NCBI GenBank assembly: GCA_021442155.1
Contig: JAKCPB010000076.1
Coordinates: forward strand, 186,001-250,000
Direction of reading: 5' to 3'
Length of the DNA stretch: 64,000 nucleotides
From: Cymbidium sinense
Lineage: Eukaryota > Streptophyta > Magnoliopsida > Asparagales > Orchidaceae
The translations under genes and the position numbers were made by a program. Of the stretch, positions 47,555-59,336 are shown piece by piece. The notes beneath the pieces are model-generated. The model ran no database searches. It had not been told where the DNA came from and was given only the letters and a program-made list of their open reading frames with translations. Each line of letters starts with the position of its first letter. The first letter of the stretch is position 1.

Positions 47555-49470
47555 CAAAAACTGAAAAACCCTAAACTAAAACTTGAACCCTAAACCTAAA
47601 ACCTAAACCCTAAACCCTAAACCCTAAACCCTAAAAACCTTAAACCCTAAACCCTAAATCCTAAACACTAAACACTAAAACCCTAAACCTTAAACCCTAA
47701 AACTTAAAACCTAAACCCTAAACCCTAAACCTTAACCCCTAAACCCTAAACCCTAAACTAACCCTAAATTCTAAACCCTAAACCCTAAACCCTTTAAAGC
47801 CTAAACATAAACTAAATAAAACCTTAAGATAAAATAAATAAAAAAACCTAAAGTTGAATAAAATAAAAAAATAAATAAAAATAAAAACATAAACTAAAAC
47901 CTAAACTTAACCTAAACCTAAAAAGAAAATAAAATAAAAAATTAAAACTAAAATAAAATAAAACAAATAAAAGCCAAAAAACTAAACTAAAAAATAAAAC
48001 CTAAATAAAATAAAACTAAATCTAAAATAAAAAATAAACCGAAATAAAATAAAATAAAACTAAATAAAACCTAAACCTAAAAAATAAACCTAAAAATAAA
48101 TAAAATAAAACCTAAACCCTAAACTAAAAAAAACCCTAAACCTAAAAAAAAATAAATAAACCTAAACCTAAACTAAAATAAACTAAATTAAAATAAATAA
48201 ACCTAAACATAAACCTAAAATATAAACCTAAACCTAAACTTAAACCTAAACTAAATAAAAAATAAATTAAATTAAAATAAATAAACCTAAACTAAAATAA
48301 AAACTAAAACCTAAACCTAAAATAAATAAAACCTAAACCAAAACCTAAAAATAAAAAATAAAACCTAAACCTAAAAAATAATAAGAAATAAAACTAAATT
48401 GAAAAAATAAACATAAACCTAAATAAAAATAAATATAAACCTAAAAAAACAAACATAAACCTAAAGAAAAGTAAATATAAACATAAACCAAAACCTAAAA
48501 AAGCTAAACTAAAATAAAAAACCTAATCTAAAATAAATATACTAAACTAAATAAAAAAATAAACCTAAATAAAAATAAAAGATAAAATAAACTAAAGTAA
48601 ATAAAAAATAAACTAAAATCTAAACATACTGTATTTAATTTTTTTTAAAAATAAATAAATAAAATAAACAAATAAAACCCTAACCCTAAACCCTAAACCC
48701 TAAACCCTAAAACCCTAAACCTTAAACCTTAAACCGTAAACCCTAAATCGTAAAAAACTCAAAATCCTAAACTAACCATAAACCCTAAACCCTACTGTAA
48801 ACTAACCCTAAACCCTAAACCCTAAACCATAAACCCTAACCTACCTTAAACCCTAAATTAAAACCTAAACCAAAAATAAACTAAAGAACCTAAACTAAAC
48901 CCTAAAAACCTAAACCCTAAAAACCTAAACCTCAAGAACCCTAAACTAAACCTTAAACTCTAAACCCTAAACACTAAAGCAATAAATCCTAAACCTAAAC
49001 CTAAACCCTAACCCTAAACACTAAAACTAAACTAAACCCTAAAACCCCTAAACTCTAAACCCTAAACCTAAACCCTAAAAACCTAAAAACTTAAACCTAA
49101 ACTAAATAAAACCAATAAATAAAATAAATAAAGAAACCTAAACCTAAATAAAATAAGAAAATAAATATAAATAAAAACCTAAACTAAAGCATAAATCTAA
49201 ACCTAAATATAAAATAAAATAAACTAAAATAAAATAAATAAAAACCCAAACTAAACTAACAAATTAAATAAACCTAAATATAAAAAACTTAAATAAAATA
49301 AAAACTGAACCAAAAATAAAAATAAAATAAACTTAAAATAAACCTAAAATAAAATAAAATAAAAAAAAAAAACTTAAACCAAAAAAATAAACCAAAAATA
49401 AAAAAAACCTAAAAATAAAAAAATACAAAATAAAACCTAAATAGAAACCTAATAGACCTAAACCTAAACC
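47555..49470 (+). repeat. Degenerate telomere-like block T15
   Basis: Post-GRP signature at 47573, telomere-like repeats to 47800, an AATAAA/CCTAAA body to 48620, a punctuation variant (GTATTTAATTTTTTTTAAAA, 48630-48650), telomere-like repeats to 49090, and a second short AATAAA body (49100-49450). The last body is repeated at 50220-50600 and again in copy 2. No gene is seen. Confidence 0.9.
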
Positions 49471-49903
49471 CTAAGAATGGGCGAACCTTGATGGCAAGAA
49501 CATCATCCAACCAGCTCGCCAGATCTGGGCGATGGAGGCAAAGGAGGCTTATCCGGGATCTAGAGGTGCATGGATATGGAGGTGGTGGTGAGTGGGTAAT
49601 TATGGAAGCGAGGAGCTAAGGTTACAACTGTGGTGGTGTCGGAGGTAGAGGTCCGGGATACGATGATGGATCCCGCTATTCGAGAGGCCTTTTGATGGGA
49701 ACTAGAGAAACTGAAGAACGGCTTGTCTGATCTGCTGCTTATGGAACTGTCTTTAGACGGTTCTATTCTGATTTTGATTTGCTCATGCTGCATTTTTTTT
49801 ATCTATGTCATTGCTTGTGTCTTAGAATACATGGTGTTTTACTTGGTTGATGAAATTGAAAAGAAGAAATATTGATTTTGAATTTATTCTTTATTAGAAT
49901 AGA
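49471..49903 (+). pseudogene. GRP12: glycine-rich RNA-binding protein retrocopy
   Basis: The 5' edge is AAGAATGGGCGAACCTTGAT, encoding NG, then a shifted LDGKNI-like stretch (GATGGCAAGAACATCATC). The later part reads GGTGTCGGAGGTAGAGGTCC, then GGATACGATGATGGATCCCG and TATTCGAGAGGCCTTTTGATGG. The last segment carries a small deletion also present in GRP13 and GRP15. The 3'UTR ends in an interrupted A-rich stretch (TTATTAGAATAGACAAAAAC). Confidence 0.74.
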
Positions 49904-50599
49904 CAAAAACCCTAAAACCCTACACTAAAACCTGAACCCTAAACCTAAAACTTAAACCCTAATCCATAAACCCTAAACCCTAAAAGAACCCTAATCCTAA
50001 ACCCTAAAGACTAAACCCTAAACCTTAAACCCTAAACCCTCAGTGAACCCTAAACCCTAAACCCCAAACCATAAAAATCCTAAGCACTAAAGCCTAAATA
50101 ATAAATCCTAAACCCTAAACCCTAAACCCTTAACCCTAACCTTAAGCACTAAACCCTAAAACCCTAAAACCTAAAACCCTAAACTCTAAACTAAAACCCA
50201 AACCTAAAAAAAACCTAAAACATAAACCAAAACAAAATAAAACCAATAAATAAAATAAATAAAGATACCTAAACCTAAATAAAATAAGAAAATAAATATA
50301 AATAAAAACATAAAATAAAGCATAAATCTAAGCCTAAATATAAAACAAAATAAACTAAAATAAAATAAATAAAAATTTAAACTAAACTAAAAAATAAAAT
50401 AAACCTAAGAAAAAAAAAACTTAAATAAAATAAAAACCAAACATAAAATAAAAATTAAATATACCTAAAGCAAACCTAAAATAAAATAAAATAAAAACTA
50501 AATAAAACTTAAACCTAAAAAATAAAACTAAAAATAAAACCTAAACATAAAAATACAAAATAAAACCTAAATCAAAAAATAGACCTAAACCTAAACCTA
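49904..50599 (+). repeat. Short telomere-like block T16
   Basis: Post-GRP signature at 49920-49945, telomere-like repeats to 50210, and an AATAAA body at 50225-50570 highly similar to 49110-49450. GRP12 and GRP13 are 1129 bp apart, so this is a local tandem duplication of a short unit without the punctuation motif. Confidence 0.88.
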
Positions 50600-51038
50600 A
50601 TGGAACCTCGACGGCAAGAACATAATCAAACTAGGCTCAATCCAACCTGAAGGAAGGCTGAGGCTGCTATCAAGTGGTGGTGGGGATCTAGACTCGTGGA
50701 TATGGAAGTGGTGGTCGTAATAGTGGTAATTATGAAAGCGAGAGGAGCGACGGAGGTTACAACTGTGGTGGTGCCGTAGGTAGAGATCCGGGATATGATG
50801 ATGGATCCCGCTATTCGAGAGGCCTTTTGATGGGAACTAAAGAAACTGAAGAACGATTGATCTAATCGCTACTTATGGAACTCTGTCTTTATAATAGAGG
50901 TGGTTCTAGTTATCTAGGGATTTTGATTTGCTCCATGCTTTATTTTTATCTATGTCGTCCTTTGTCTATGTTTTACTTGGTTGATGAAATCAAAAGAAGA
51001 AATATTGATTCTGACTTTATTATTTATTAAAAAAAAAA
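50600..51038 (+). pseudogene. GRP13: glycine-rich RNA-binding protein retrocopy
   Basis: The edge is slightly eroded (CTAATGGAACCTCGACGGCAAG), then AACATAATCAAACTAGG. The tail in the ancestral frame reads GSGGRNSGNYESERSDGGYN, then CGGAVGRDPGYDDGSRYSRG, before the GRP12-type deletion. GGGAACTAAAGAAACTGAAG follows. The 3'UTR is complete, with a poly(A) of ten at 51029-51038. It belongs to the same branch as GRP12 and GRP15. Confidence 0.77.
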
Positions 51039-51896
51039 CCCTAAACCCTACCCTAAAACCTGAACCCTAAACCTAAAACTTAAACCCTAATCCCTAAACC
51101 CTAAACCCTAAACCCTAAAACCCTAAACCTTAAAACCTAAACCCTAAACCCTAAACCAAAAAGCTTATACCCTAAACCCTAAACCCAAAACCCAAAACCC
51201 TAAACCATAAACCCTAAACCCTAAACCCTAAACTCTAAACCTTAAAAACCCTAAACCTTAAACTTTAAACCCTAAATCCTAAACTAACCCTACACCTTGT
51301 TGACCCTAAAACCATAAACCAACCTAAAAACCCTATAACCTAAAACCTAAACACTAAACCCTAAACCATAAACCCTAAACCCTAACCCTAAACACTAAAC
51401 CTTATAATCTTAAACCTGAAAACCCTAATCCCTAAATAATAAACCTTAAACCCTAAACCCTAAAAACCTGAAAACCTAAACCCTAGAAACCTAAAAACCT
51501 AAACCTAAACTATATAAAACATAAAAAATAAATAGAAAAACCTAAACCTAAATAAGTAAAAATATAAAATAAAATAATAACATAAAATAAAACCTAAATG
51601 TAGACAAAAAAATAAAATAAATAAATTAATAAAAATAAACAAAAATAAAATAAATAATAATTTAAACTAAACTAAAAAAAGTTAAAGAAAACCCAAGAAT
51701 AAAAAGACCTAAATAAAATAAAAACAAAATGTAAAATAAAAATCAAATAAACCTAAAAAAATGCAAAATAAAATATAATAAAAACTAAATAAAAACATAA
51801 ACCCAAAAAATAAACCTAAAAATAGAACCTAAAAATAAATAAATAAAAAAACCTAAACCCTAAAACCTAATAAACCTAAACCTAAACCTAAACCCT
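51039..51896 (+). repeat. Telomere-like block T17 (start of higher-order copy 2)
   Basis: Counterpart of T14: post-GRP signature, AACCCAAAACCCAAAACCC near 51181, CCTTATAATCTTAAACC near 51400, then an AATAAA body with AAAACCCAAGAATAAAA near 51690 and the CCTAATAAACC leader near 51865. No gene is seen. Confidence 0.9.
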
Positions 51897-52329
51897 AAGA
51901 ATGGGTAGAAGCTTGATGGCAGCAACATCACCATCAACCAAAGGTCTAGATCTCGCAAGGGGAGGTAAAGGCGAGGCGAGGTTAGGTAGGGGATCCAGGA
52001 TGTGATGATGGATATTGAGGTGGTAATGAGCAAGCAGGATGGAAATGGGAGGAGACCTGAGGGAGAGATCGGGATATGATGGTGGATCCCATTACTGAAA
52101 GTGCCCGGGTGGTTCATGGGAATTGAGAATCAAGAATGATCGATCCGATATGTCGCTATGGAACTGTGTTTTACAATAGATGATTCTATCTGTGGTTTTG
52201 ATTTGCTCTATGCGTTTCATTTTATGTCTATGTCATCGCTTGTGTCTTAGAAAACTTAGTGTTTTACTTGGTTGATAAAATCGAAATGAAGAAATATTGA
52301 ATCTGAATTTGTTCTTTGTTAAAAAAAAA
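51897..52329 (+). pseudogene. GRP14: glycine-rich RNA-binding protein retrocopy
   Basis: Sister of GRP11. The edge is AAGAATGGGTAGAAGCTTGATGG, then AACATCACCATCAACCAA (NITINQ). The glycine-rich part is scrambled by indels. The end carries CCATTACTGAAAGTGCCCGG and GGGAATTGAGAATCAAGAAT, variants it shares with GRP11. The 3'UTR and poly(A) (52320-52329) are present. The minus-strand frame at 51860-52117 is a shadow. Confidence 0.75.
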
Positions 52330-54153
52330 CCAAAAACTAAAAACCCTAAATGAAAACCTGAACCCTAAACCTAAAACCTAAACCCTAAATCCTAAACCCT
52401 AAAAACCTTAAACCCTAAACCCTAAATCCTAAACACTAAACACTAAAACCCTAAACCCTAAACCCTAAAACTTAAAACCTAAACCCTAAACCTAAACCTT
52501 AAGCCCTAAACATTAAACCCTAAACCTTAAACCCGTAACCCTAAACCCTAAACTAACCCTAAACTCTAAACCCTAAACCCTATAAAGCCTAAACATAAAC
52601 TAAATAAAATCTCAAAATAAAATAAATAAAAAACCTAAAGTATAATAAAATAAAAAAATAAAATAAAAACATAAACTAAAACCTAAACCTAAACCAAAAC
52701 CTAAAAAGAAAATAAAATAAAAAATTAAAACTAAAATAAAATAAAACAAATAATAGCCTAAACTAAACTAAAAAAAATAAAAACCTACATAAAATAAAAA
52801 CTAAATCTAAAATTAAAAAAAACCTGGAATAAAATAAAATAAAAACTAAATAAAAACCTAAACTTAAAAAATAAACCTAAAAATAAATAAAAAATAAAAC
52901 CTAAACCCTAAACTAAAAAAAATCTAAACCTAAAAAAAAAACCAAAACCTAAACTAAAATAAACTAAATTAAAATAAGTAAAACCTAAACATAAACCTAA
53001 AATAAGTTAAACCTAAACTAAATAAAATAAATTAAATTAAAAATAAACAAAAGCCTAAACTAAAAAATAAAAACTAAAACCTAAACCTAAAAAAATAAAA
53101 TAAAACCTAAACCTAAACCTAAAAATAAAAAATAAAACCAAAACCTAAAAAATTAAAAGAAATAAAACTAAATTAAAAAAATAATCATAAACCTAAACCT
53201 AGACCTAAAAAACTAAACTAAAATAAAAAACCTAATCTAAAATAAATAAACCTAAATAAAAATAAAAGATAAAATAAACTAAAGTAAATAAAAAATAACT
53301 AAATAAATCTAAACGTACTACTTTAAATAATTTAAAAAAATAAAAATAAAAATAAACAAATAAAAAAACCCTAACCCTAAACCCTAAACCCTAAACCCTA
53401 AAACCCTAAACCTTAAACCTTAAAGCCAAAACCCTAAACCCTAAACTAACAATAAACCTTAAATCCTAACCCTGAACTAACCCTAAACCATAAACCCTAA
53501 ACCCTAAACCATAAACCCTTAACCTTAACCTTAACCCTAAACTCTAAATCCGAAAACCTAAACCCTAAAACCCTAAACCCTAAACCCTAAAAGAACCTTA
53601 AATCCTAAACACTGAAGGCTAAATCCTAAACCATAAACCCTAAACCCTAAACTAACTCTAAACCCTCAATGAACCCTAAACCCTAAACCTAAAACCCTGA
53701 AAACCCTAAACACTAAAGCCTAAATAATAAATCCTAAACCCTAAAACCCCTAAACTCTAAACCCTAAACCCAAACCCTAAAAACCTAAAAACTTAAACCT
53801 AAACTAAATAAAACAAATAAATAAAATAAATAAAGAAACCTAAACTTAAATAAAATAAGAAAATAAATATAAATAAAAACCTAAACTAAAGCATAAATCT
53901 AAACTTAAATATAAAATAAACTAAACTAAAATAAAATAAATAGAAACCCAAACTAAACTAACAAATTAAATAAACCTAAGAATAAAAAACTTAAATAAAA
54001 TAAAAATAAAATATATGTAAAATAAACTTAAAATAAAATAAAATAAAACTAAATAAAAACATAAACCTAAAAAATAAACCTAAAAATAAAATCTAAAAAT
54101 AAAAATACAAAATATAACCTAAACCAAAACCTAATGACCTAAACCTAAACCCT
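52330..54153 (+). repeat. Degenerate telomere-like block T18
   Basis: Counterpart of T15: post-GRP signature near 52345, telomere-like repeats to 52590, an AATAAA/CCTAAA body to 53310, a punctuation variant (53319-53340), telomere-like repeats to 53800, and a second AATAAA body (53815-54115) matching 49110-49450. No gene is seen. Confidence 0.9.
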
Positions 54154-54614
54154 AAGAATGGGCGTAACCTTGATCAAGAACATCATCATCAACCAGCTCG
54201 CAGATCAGAGATGGAGGCAAAGGCGAGGGCTAAGTATCCAAGGGTGGGGGATCTAGAGGTGTCGTGGATATGGAGGTGGTGGTCGTAGTAGTGGTAATTA
54301 TGGAAGCGGGAGGAGCGATGAAGGTTACAGCCGTGGTGGTGTCAGAGGTAAAGATCCGGGATATGATGGCGGATCCCGCTATTCGAGAGGCCTTTTGATG
54401 GGAACTAGAGAAATAAGAATGGTCGATCTGACTACTTTATGGAACTGTTTTATAATAGAGATGATTCTATCTAGGATTTTGATTTGCTCTATGAGTACAT
54501 ATTTTTTATCTATGCCATCACTTGTGTCTTAGAATACATGGTGTTTTACTTGGTTGATGAAATTGAAAAGAAGAAATATTGATTTTGAATTTATTCTTTA
54601 TTAAAATAAATAAA
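54154..54614 (+). pseudogene. GRP15: glycine-rich RNA-binding protein retrocopy, well kept tail
   Basis: Sister of GRP12. The edge is AAGAATGGGCGTAACCTTGAT. A continuous ancestral-frame stretch of about 39 codons runs from 54276: GGGRSSGNYGSGRSDEGYSR, then GGVRGKDPGYDGGSRYSRG, ending at the shared deletion (CCTTTTGATGG) before a TAG. RGG-like and GYGG-like motifs are clear. The 3'UTR ends in a broken A-rich tract (TTATTAAAATAAATAAAAACCC). Confidence 0.79.
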
Positions 54615-55496
54615 AACCCTAAACATTAACAAAAAAACTAAACCCTAAACCCAAAACCCTAAAACCTAAATCCTAAAAACTAAACCCTCAACCTAAACTC
54701 TAAAACCATAAAACTTAAAATCAAAACCCTAAACCCTAACCCTAATCACTAAACCCTAAAACCCTAAACCCTAAAAAACCCTAAAACTAAACCCTAAACC
54801 TAAACCCAAAAAAACCTAAAAAACATAAACTGAAACTAAATAAAACCAATAAATAAAATAAATAAAGAAACCTAAACATAAATAAAATAAGAAAATAAAT
54901 ATAAATAAAAAAACTAAGCTAAAGCATAAATCTAAACCAAATACAAAAATAAACTAAAATAAAATAAATAAAACCTAAACTAAACTAAAAATAAAATAAG
55001 CCTAAGAAAAAAAACATAAATAAAATAAAACCAAACGAAAATAAAATTAAATATACTTAAGGAAAACCTAAAATAAAATAAAATAAAAACTAAATAAAAA
55101 CTTAAACCTAAAAAATAAACCTAAAAATAACCCTAAATCCTAAATAACCCTAAACCCTAAAAACCAAAACCCTAAACCCTAAACCCTAAACACCAAACCC
55201 TAAAACTCTAAATCTTAAACCTTAAAACTTAAACTAACCCTAAACCCTAAGCTAACCCTAAACCTTAAAATCCTAAGCACTAAACTTTAAATCCTAAACC
55301 CTAAACCTTAAACCCTAACCCTAAACCCTAAACCCTAAAACCCTAAACCCTAAAACCCAAAACCCAAAACCCAAAACCCTAAACAATAACCCTTAATTCC
55401 TAAACCCTAACCCAAAACCTAAACCTAAAGTAACTAAATAAAGAAAAAAAACCTAAACCCTAAAAGCTAATAAAATTAAACATAACGCTAAACCCT
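54615..55496 (+). repeat. Degenerate telomere-like block T19
   Basis: Irregular telomere-like repeats to 54830, an AATAAA body to about 55115, then an abrupt return to CCCTAAA repeats (including AAAACCCAAAACCCAAAACCC near 55353) and the leader AAAGTAACTAAATAAAG at 55425. The break near 55120 marks the end of the higher-order duplication. Confidence 0.88.
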
Positions 55497-55931
55497 AAGA
55501 ATGGGTGTAACCTGATGGCGTGAACATCACCACAAACCGTGCTCATGTTAGATCTAACCAGAGGCTAAGGCTAAGGCAAATGACATCGTGGTGGTGGTGG
55601 GGATCTGAGGTGCCGGTCTGTGGAGGAGGACGAGATGACTTACAAACCATGGTGGTGGTGGTGGAGGAGGGAGAGATATAATGGTGGATCCCGCCACTGA
55701 GGCCGAGTGGTTCATGAAACCGAGCAATCAAGAATGACCATGTGATCTACTACTTATGCAATTATGTCTTTACATAGAGACGCTCTTTATCTAAGATTTT
55801 AATTTGCTCTATGCATGCTAATTTTTTATTTGTGTTGTCGCTTGCATCTTAGAAAACTTGGTGTGCTAATTGATTGATGAATTCTAAAAGAAGAAATCTT
55901 GAACCTAAATTTATTCTCTGTTAGAAAAAAC
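55497..55931 (+). pseudogene. GRP16: glycine-rich RNA-binding protein retrocopy
   Basis: The edge is AAGAATGGGTGTAACCTGATGG, then GTGAACATCACCACAAACCG (NIT-NQ like). The glycine-rich part holds runs of GGTGG and GGAGG; one run reads CCATGGTGGTGGTGGTGGAG. AATGGTGGATCCCGCCACTG and GGCCGAGTGG follow. The stop region reads AAACCGAGCAATCAAG. The 3'UTR is recognisable (TAATTTGCTCTATGCATGC) with a short A tract at 55925-55931. Confidence 0.72.
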
Positions 55932-58917
55932 CATTAACCTAAACCCTAGACCCTAAACTAAAAAATAAACCTTAAGCCTCAAACCTAAATCCTAAACCTT
56001 AAACCCTAAAGCCTAAACCCTAAACCCTAAACCTTGAATCCTAAAACCTACAATTATAAACCCTAAATCCTAAACCCCAAACACTAAACCCTAAACCCCA
56101 AACCCTAAACCCTAAATCAACCCTAAACCCTAAACCCTAAAATAGAAAAACCTAAAAACCTAAAAACCTAAACCTAAAGTAAATAAAACCAAAAAATAAA
56201 ATAAACCCTAAACCCTAAACCTAAATAAAATATAAAAATAAAAATAAAAACCTAAACTAAAAATTAAACTTAAACCTAAAAATCAAATAAAATAAACTAA
56301 TAAAAATAAACTAAAATAAAATAAATAAAAACTTAAACTATACAAAAAAATAAAATAAACCTAAAAATGGAAAACCTAAATAAAATAAAAACTAAATTTA
56401 ATATAAAAATTAAATAAACCTAAAATAAAATAAAATAAAAACTAAATAAAAACCTAAACCTAAATAAAAAACCTTAAAATAAAACTTAAAATAAATAAAA
56501 AAGAAAACCTAAACCCTAAACTAAAAAAAAAACTAAACCTAAAATAAAAATAAAATAAATCTAAACCTAAACAAAAATAAACTAAACTAAACTAAAGAAA
56601 AACTAAACCTAAACTAAATGAAATAAATTGAACTAAAAATAAACTAAACCTAAACCTAAACATGTACCTAAACTAAAAAATAAAACCTAAAAATAAACAT
56701 AAAATAAAAACCTAAAACCTAAACCTAAAAAAATAAAATAAAAATTGAAACTTAAACGTAAAAAGAAAAAATAAAACCTACACCTAAAAAATTAAATAAA
56801 AATAAAACCAAACAAAAATAAATATACCTAATATAAATGAATAGAACTTAATAAAAATAAAAAAACCTAAATAAAAGAAATAAAAATACTAAAATAAATA
56901 AAAAATAAACTAAATAAACTAATAAACCTAAACTTACCACCATACCTAATTTAAGAAAAAAATCAATATAAAAAACCCCTAAACCCTAAACCTACAACCC
57001 TAAACCCTCAACCCTAAAACTGCAACCCTAAACACCATACCCTAATCCCTAAACCCTAAACCTTAAAAAATAATAAACCTTAAACACTAAACCCTAAATA
57101 CAAAACCCAAACCCCTAAACTTTGAACCCTAAACCTTAAACCCTTAACTAACTGTAAACTTTAAACCCTAATCCCTAAACCCTAAATGTTAAACCCTAAA
57201 CCCTAAACCCTAAAAGCCTAAACCATAAACCCTAAACTCTAAACCATACAACCCTAAACACTAGACCCTAAACCCTAAACCCTAAACCCTAAACCCTAAG
57301 CCCTAAAACCTAAACCCTAAATCCTAAACCTTAAACCCTAAATGCTAAACAACCCTAAACTCTAAAATCCTAAACCCTAAATCCTAAATGCAAACCCTAA
57401 ACACTAAAGCCCAAACCCTAAACACTAATACCTAAAACATTATATCCTAAATCCTAAACTCTAAACTAACCCTAAACCCTAAGCTAACTCTAAACCTTAA
57501 CTTTAAGTACTAAACAATAAAACCCTAAACCCTAAAAACATAACCTTAACCCATTAAACCTGAACCCTAAACCCTAAACCCTAATCCCTAAACCTTAACC
57601 TTAAACCCAAAACATAAACCTAAAGTAACTAAATAAAAAATAAAATAAAATAAAATAAAAACTAAATACCATCCTAAATCTAAAAAGTAAATGTTAATCT
57701 AAAACTTAAAAATAAATAAAAAATAAAACCTAAACTCTAAACTTCAAAAAAAGACTTAAACATAAAATAAAAATAAAATAAACCTAAACCTAAACTAAAA
57801 TAAATAAAACCTAAACCTCAACCTAAAATAAACTAAACCTAAACCTAAACATAAAGTAAATAAATTAAAACTTAAACTAAAAATTAAAACCTAAAAATAA
57901 ACCTAAAATAAAAACCTAAAACTAAAAAAATAAAATAAAAATTGAAACCTAAATCTAAAAATAAAAATTAAAGACTAAACTTAAAAAATTAAATAAAAAT
58001 AAAAATAAACTAAAATAAATGAACCTAATATAAACAAACTAAATAAAATAAAATTAAAATTAAACCTAAATAAATATAAAATAAAATAAAATAAACTATA
58101 ATAAATCAAAATTAAACTAAATAAACTTAAACCCATTTACTTAATTTAAAAAAAATTAAATTTAAAAAAACCCCTAAACCCTAAATCGTAAACCCTAAAA
58201 ATCTTAAACCCTGAATCCTAAACCCTAAATAATAAACCCTAAACCCTAAACCCTAAACCCTAAACTAACAACCCTAAACTAAACTAAACTAACCCTAAAC
58301 ACTAAACCCTAAATCTTAAACCCTAAAACTATTAAACCTAAATCAGTCTAAACTCCTAACCTAAACCCTAAACCTAAACTAAAGCTAAACTAATTCTAAA
58401 CCCTAAACACTAAACTTAAACCTAAACAATAAACACTAAAAAACCCTAAACTCTAAACCCTAAACTATAAACCCTATAACTCTAAACCCTAAACCTAAAC
58501 CTAAACCTTAAACCTAAACTAACCTAAACCTAAACCTAAAAACTAATCCTAAACTTAAACTTAAACTTAAACTTAAACTTAAACCTAAATCGAAAACTAA
58601 ACCTAAACCCTAAACTAAACTAAACTAAACAACCCTAAACCCAAATTTTAAACCCTAAACTAAAACTCACTAAACTTAACCTAAATCCTAAATCATAACT
58701 AACCTTAAACCTTAAACCCTAAACCCTAAACCACAACCCTAAACCCTAAACCCTAAAACTGTAAACCCTAAAACCCAATACCCTAAATCATAAACCCTAA
58801 ACCCTAATCACTAAACCCTAACCCTAAACTATAAACCTAAACCTAAATTAACTAAATAAATAGAAAAATAAACCTTAACTGTAAAAGCTAATAAACTTAA
58901 ACCTAAACCTAAACCCT
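55932..58917 (+). repeat. Long degenerate telomere-like block T20
   Basis: Two AATAAA/CCTAAA bodies (56175-56935 and 57610-58130) with punctuation motifs at 56938-56960 and 58134-58155 and no GRP between them. Telomere-like repeats lie at 55935-56150, 56970-57610 (a run of about six perfect units near 57279-57298) and 58170-58850. Near 58555-58590 a CTTAAA variant is repeated about six times in tandem. The pre-GRP leader is at 58845-58915. Confidence 0.9.
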
Positions 58918-59336
58918 AAGAATAGGTAGAACCTTGACGCAGAACTCACCACAACCAGCTCGTTAAATCATGGAGGCTAAAGTGGAGGTTATCACAAAGG
59001 TGGTGGGACTGAGGTGATATGGAGGTTTATGGAGGAGGATGAGCATGAGGTTACAACCAAGGTGGTGGAGAGAAGAGATCAAGGATATGATGGGATCCCG
59101 CTACTGAGGCGGGTGGTTCTATGGGAACTAGAGAAACTAAAGACCGGCCGATCCAACTTGCTTATGGAAATGTCTTATAAGAAGACGTTCTATTTATCTA
59201 GGTTTTAATTTGCTCTATGCATGCCCATTTTTTATCTATGTCATCACTTGCATCTTAGAATACTTGGTGTGCTACTTGATTGACAAAATTGAAAAGAAGA
59301 AATGTTGAATCTGAATTTGTTCTTTGTTAAAAAAAC
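58918..59336 (+). pseudogene. GRP17: glycine-rich RNA-binding protein retrocopy
   Basis: The edge is AAGAATAGGTAGAACCTTGACG, then AACTCACCACAACCAGC. Short glycine-rich pieces remain (GTGGAGGTTATCACAAAGG, GGTGGTGGAGAGAAGAGATC), followed by GATATGATGGGATCCCGCTA and GGGTGGTTCTATGGGAACTAG. The 3'UTR is nearly complete, with the family signatures and a poly(A) at 59329-59336. The plus frame at 59014-59208 is out of the ancestral frame. Confidence 0.72.

Larger units (their letters stand above)
46357..50530 (+). repeat. Higher-order repeat copy 1 (about 4.2 kb)
   Basis: Composite of T14, GRP11, T15, GRP12 and T16 up to about 50530. It recurs as copy 2 at about 51039-55115, offset by about 4.7 kb. 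Shared diagnostic variants include CATTAC-GAAAGTG in GRP11 and GRP14, the TTCGAGAGGCCTTTTGATGG deletion in GRP12 and GRP15, and matching indels in the AATAAA bodies. This shows a duplication of a multi-unit block, not independent insertions. Confidence 0.75.
51039..55115 (+). repeat. Higher-order repeat copy 2 (about 4.1 kb)
   Basis: Composite of T17, GRP14, T18, GRP15 and part of T19. It parallels copy 1 (46357-50530) in the order and type of modules and in shared rare variants. The AATAAA body at 54835-55110 corresponds to that at 50225-50530, after which the copies part company. Confidence 0.75.
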
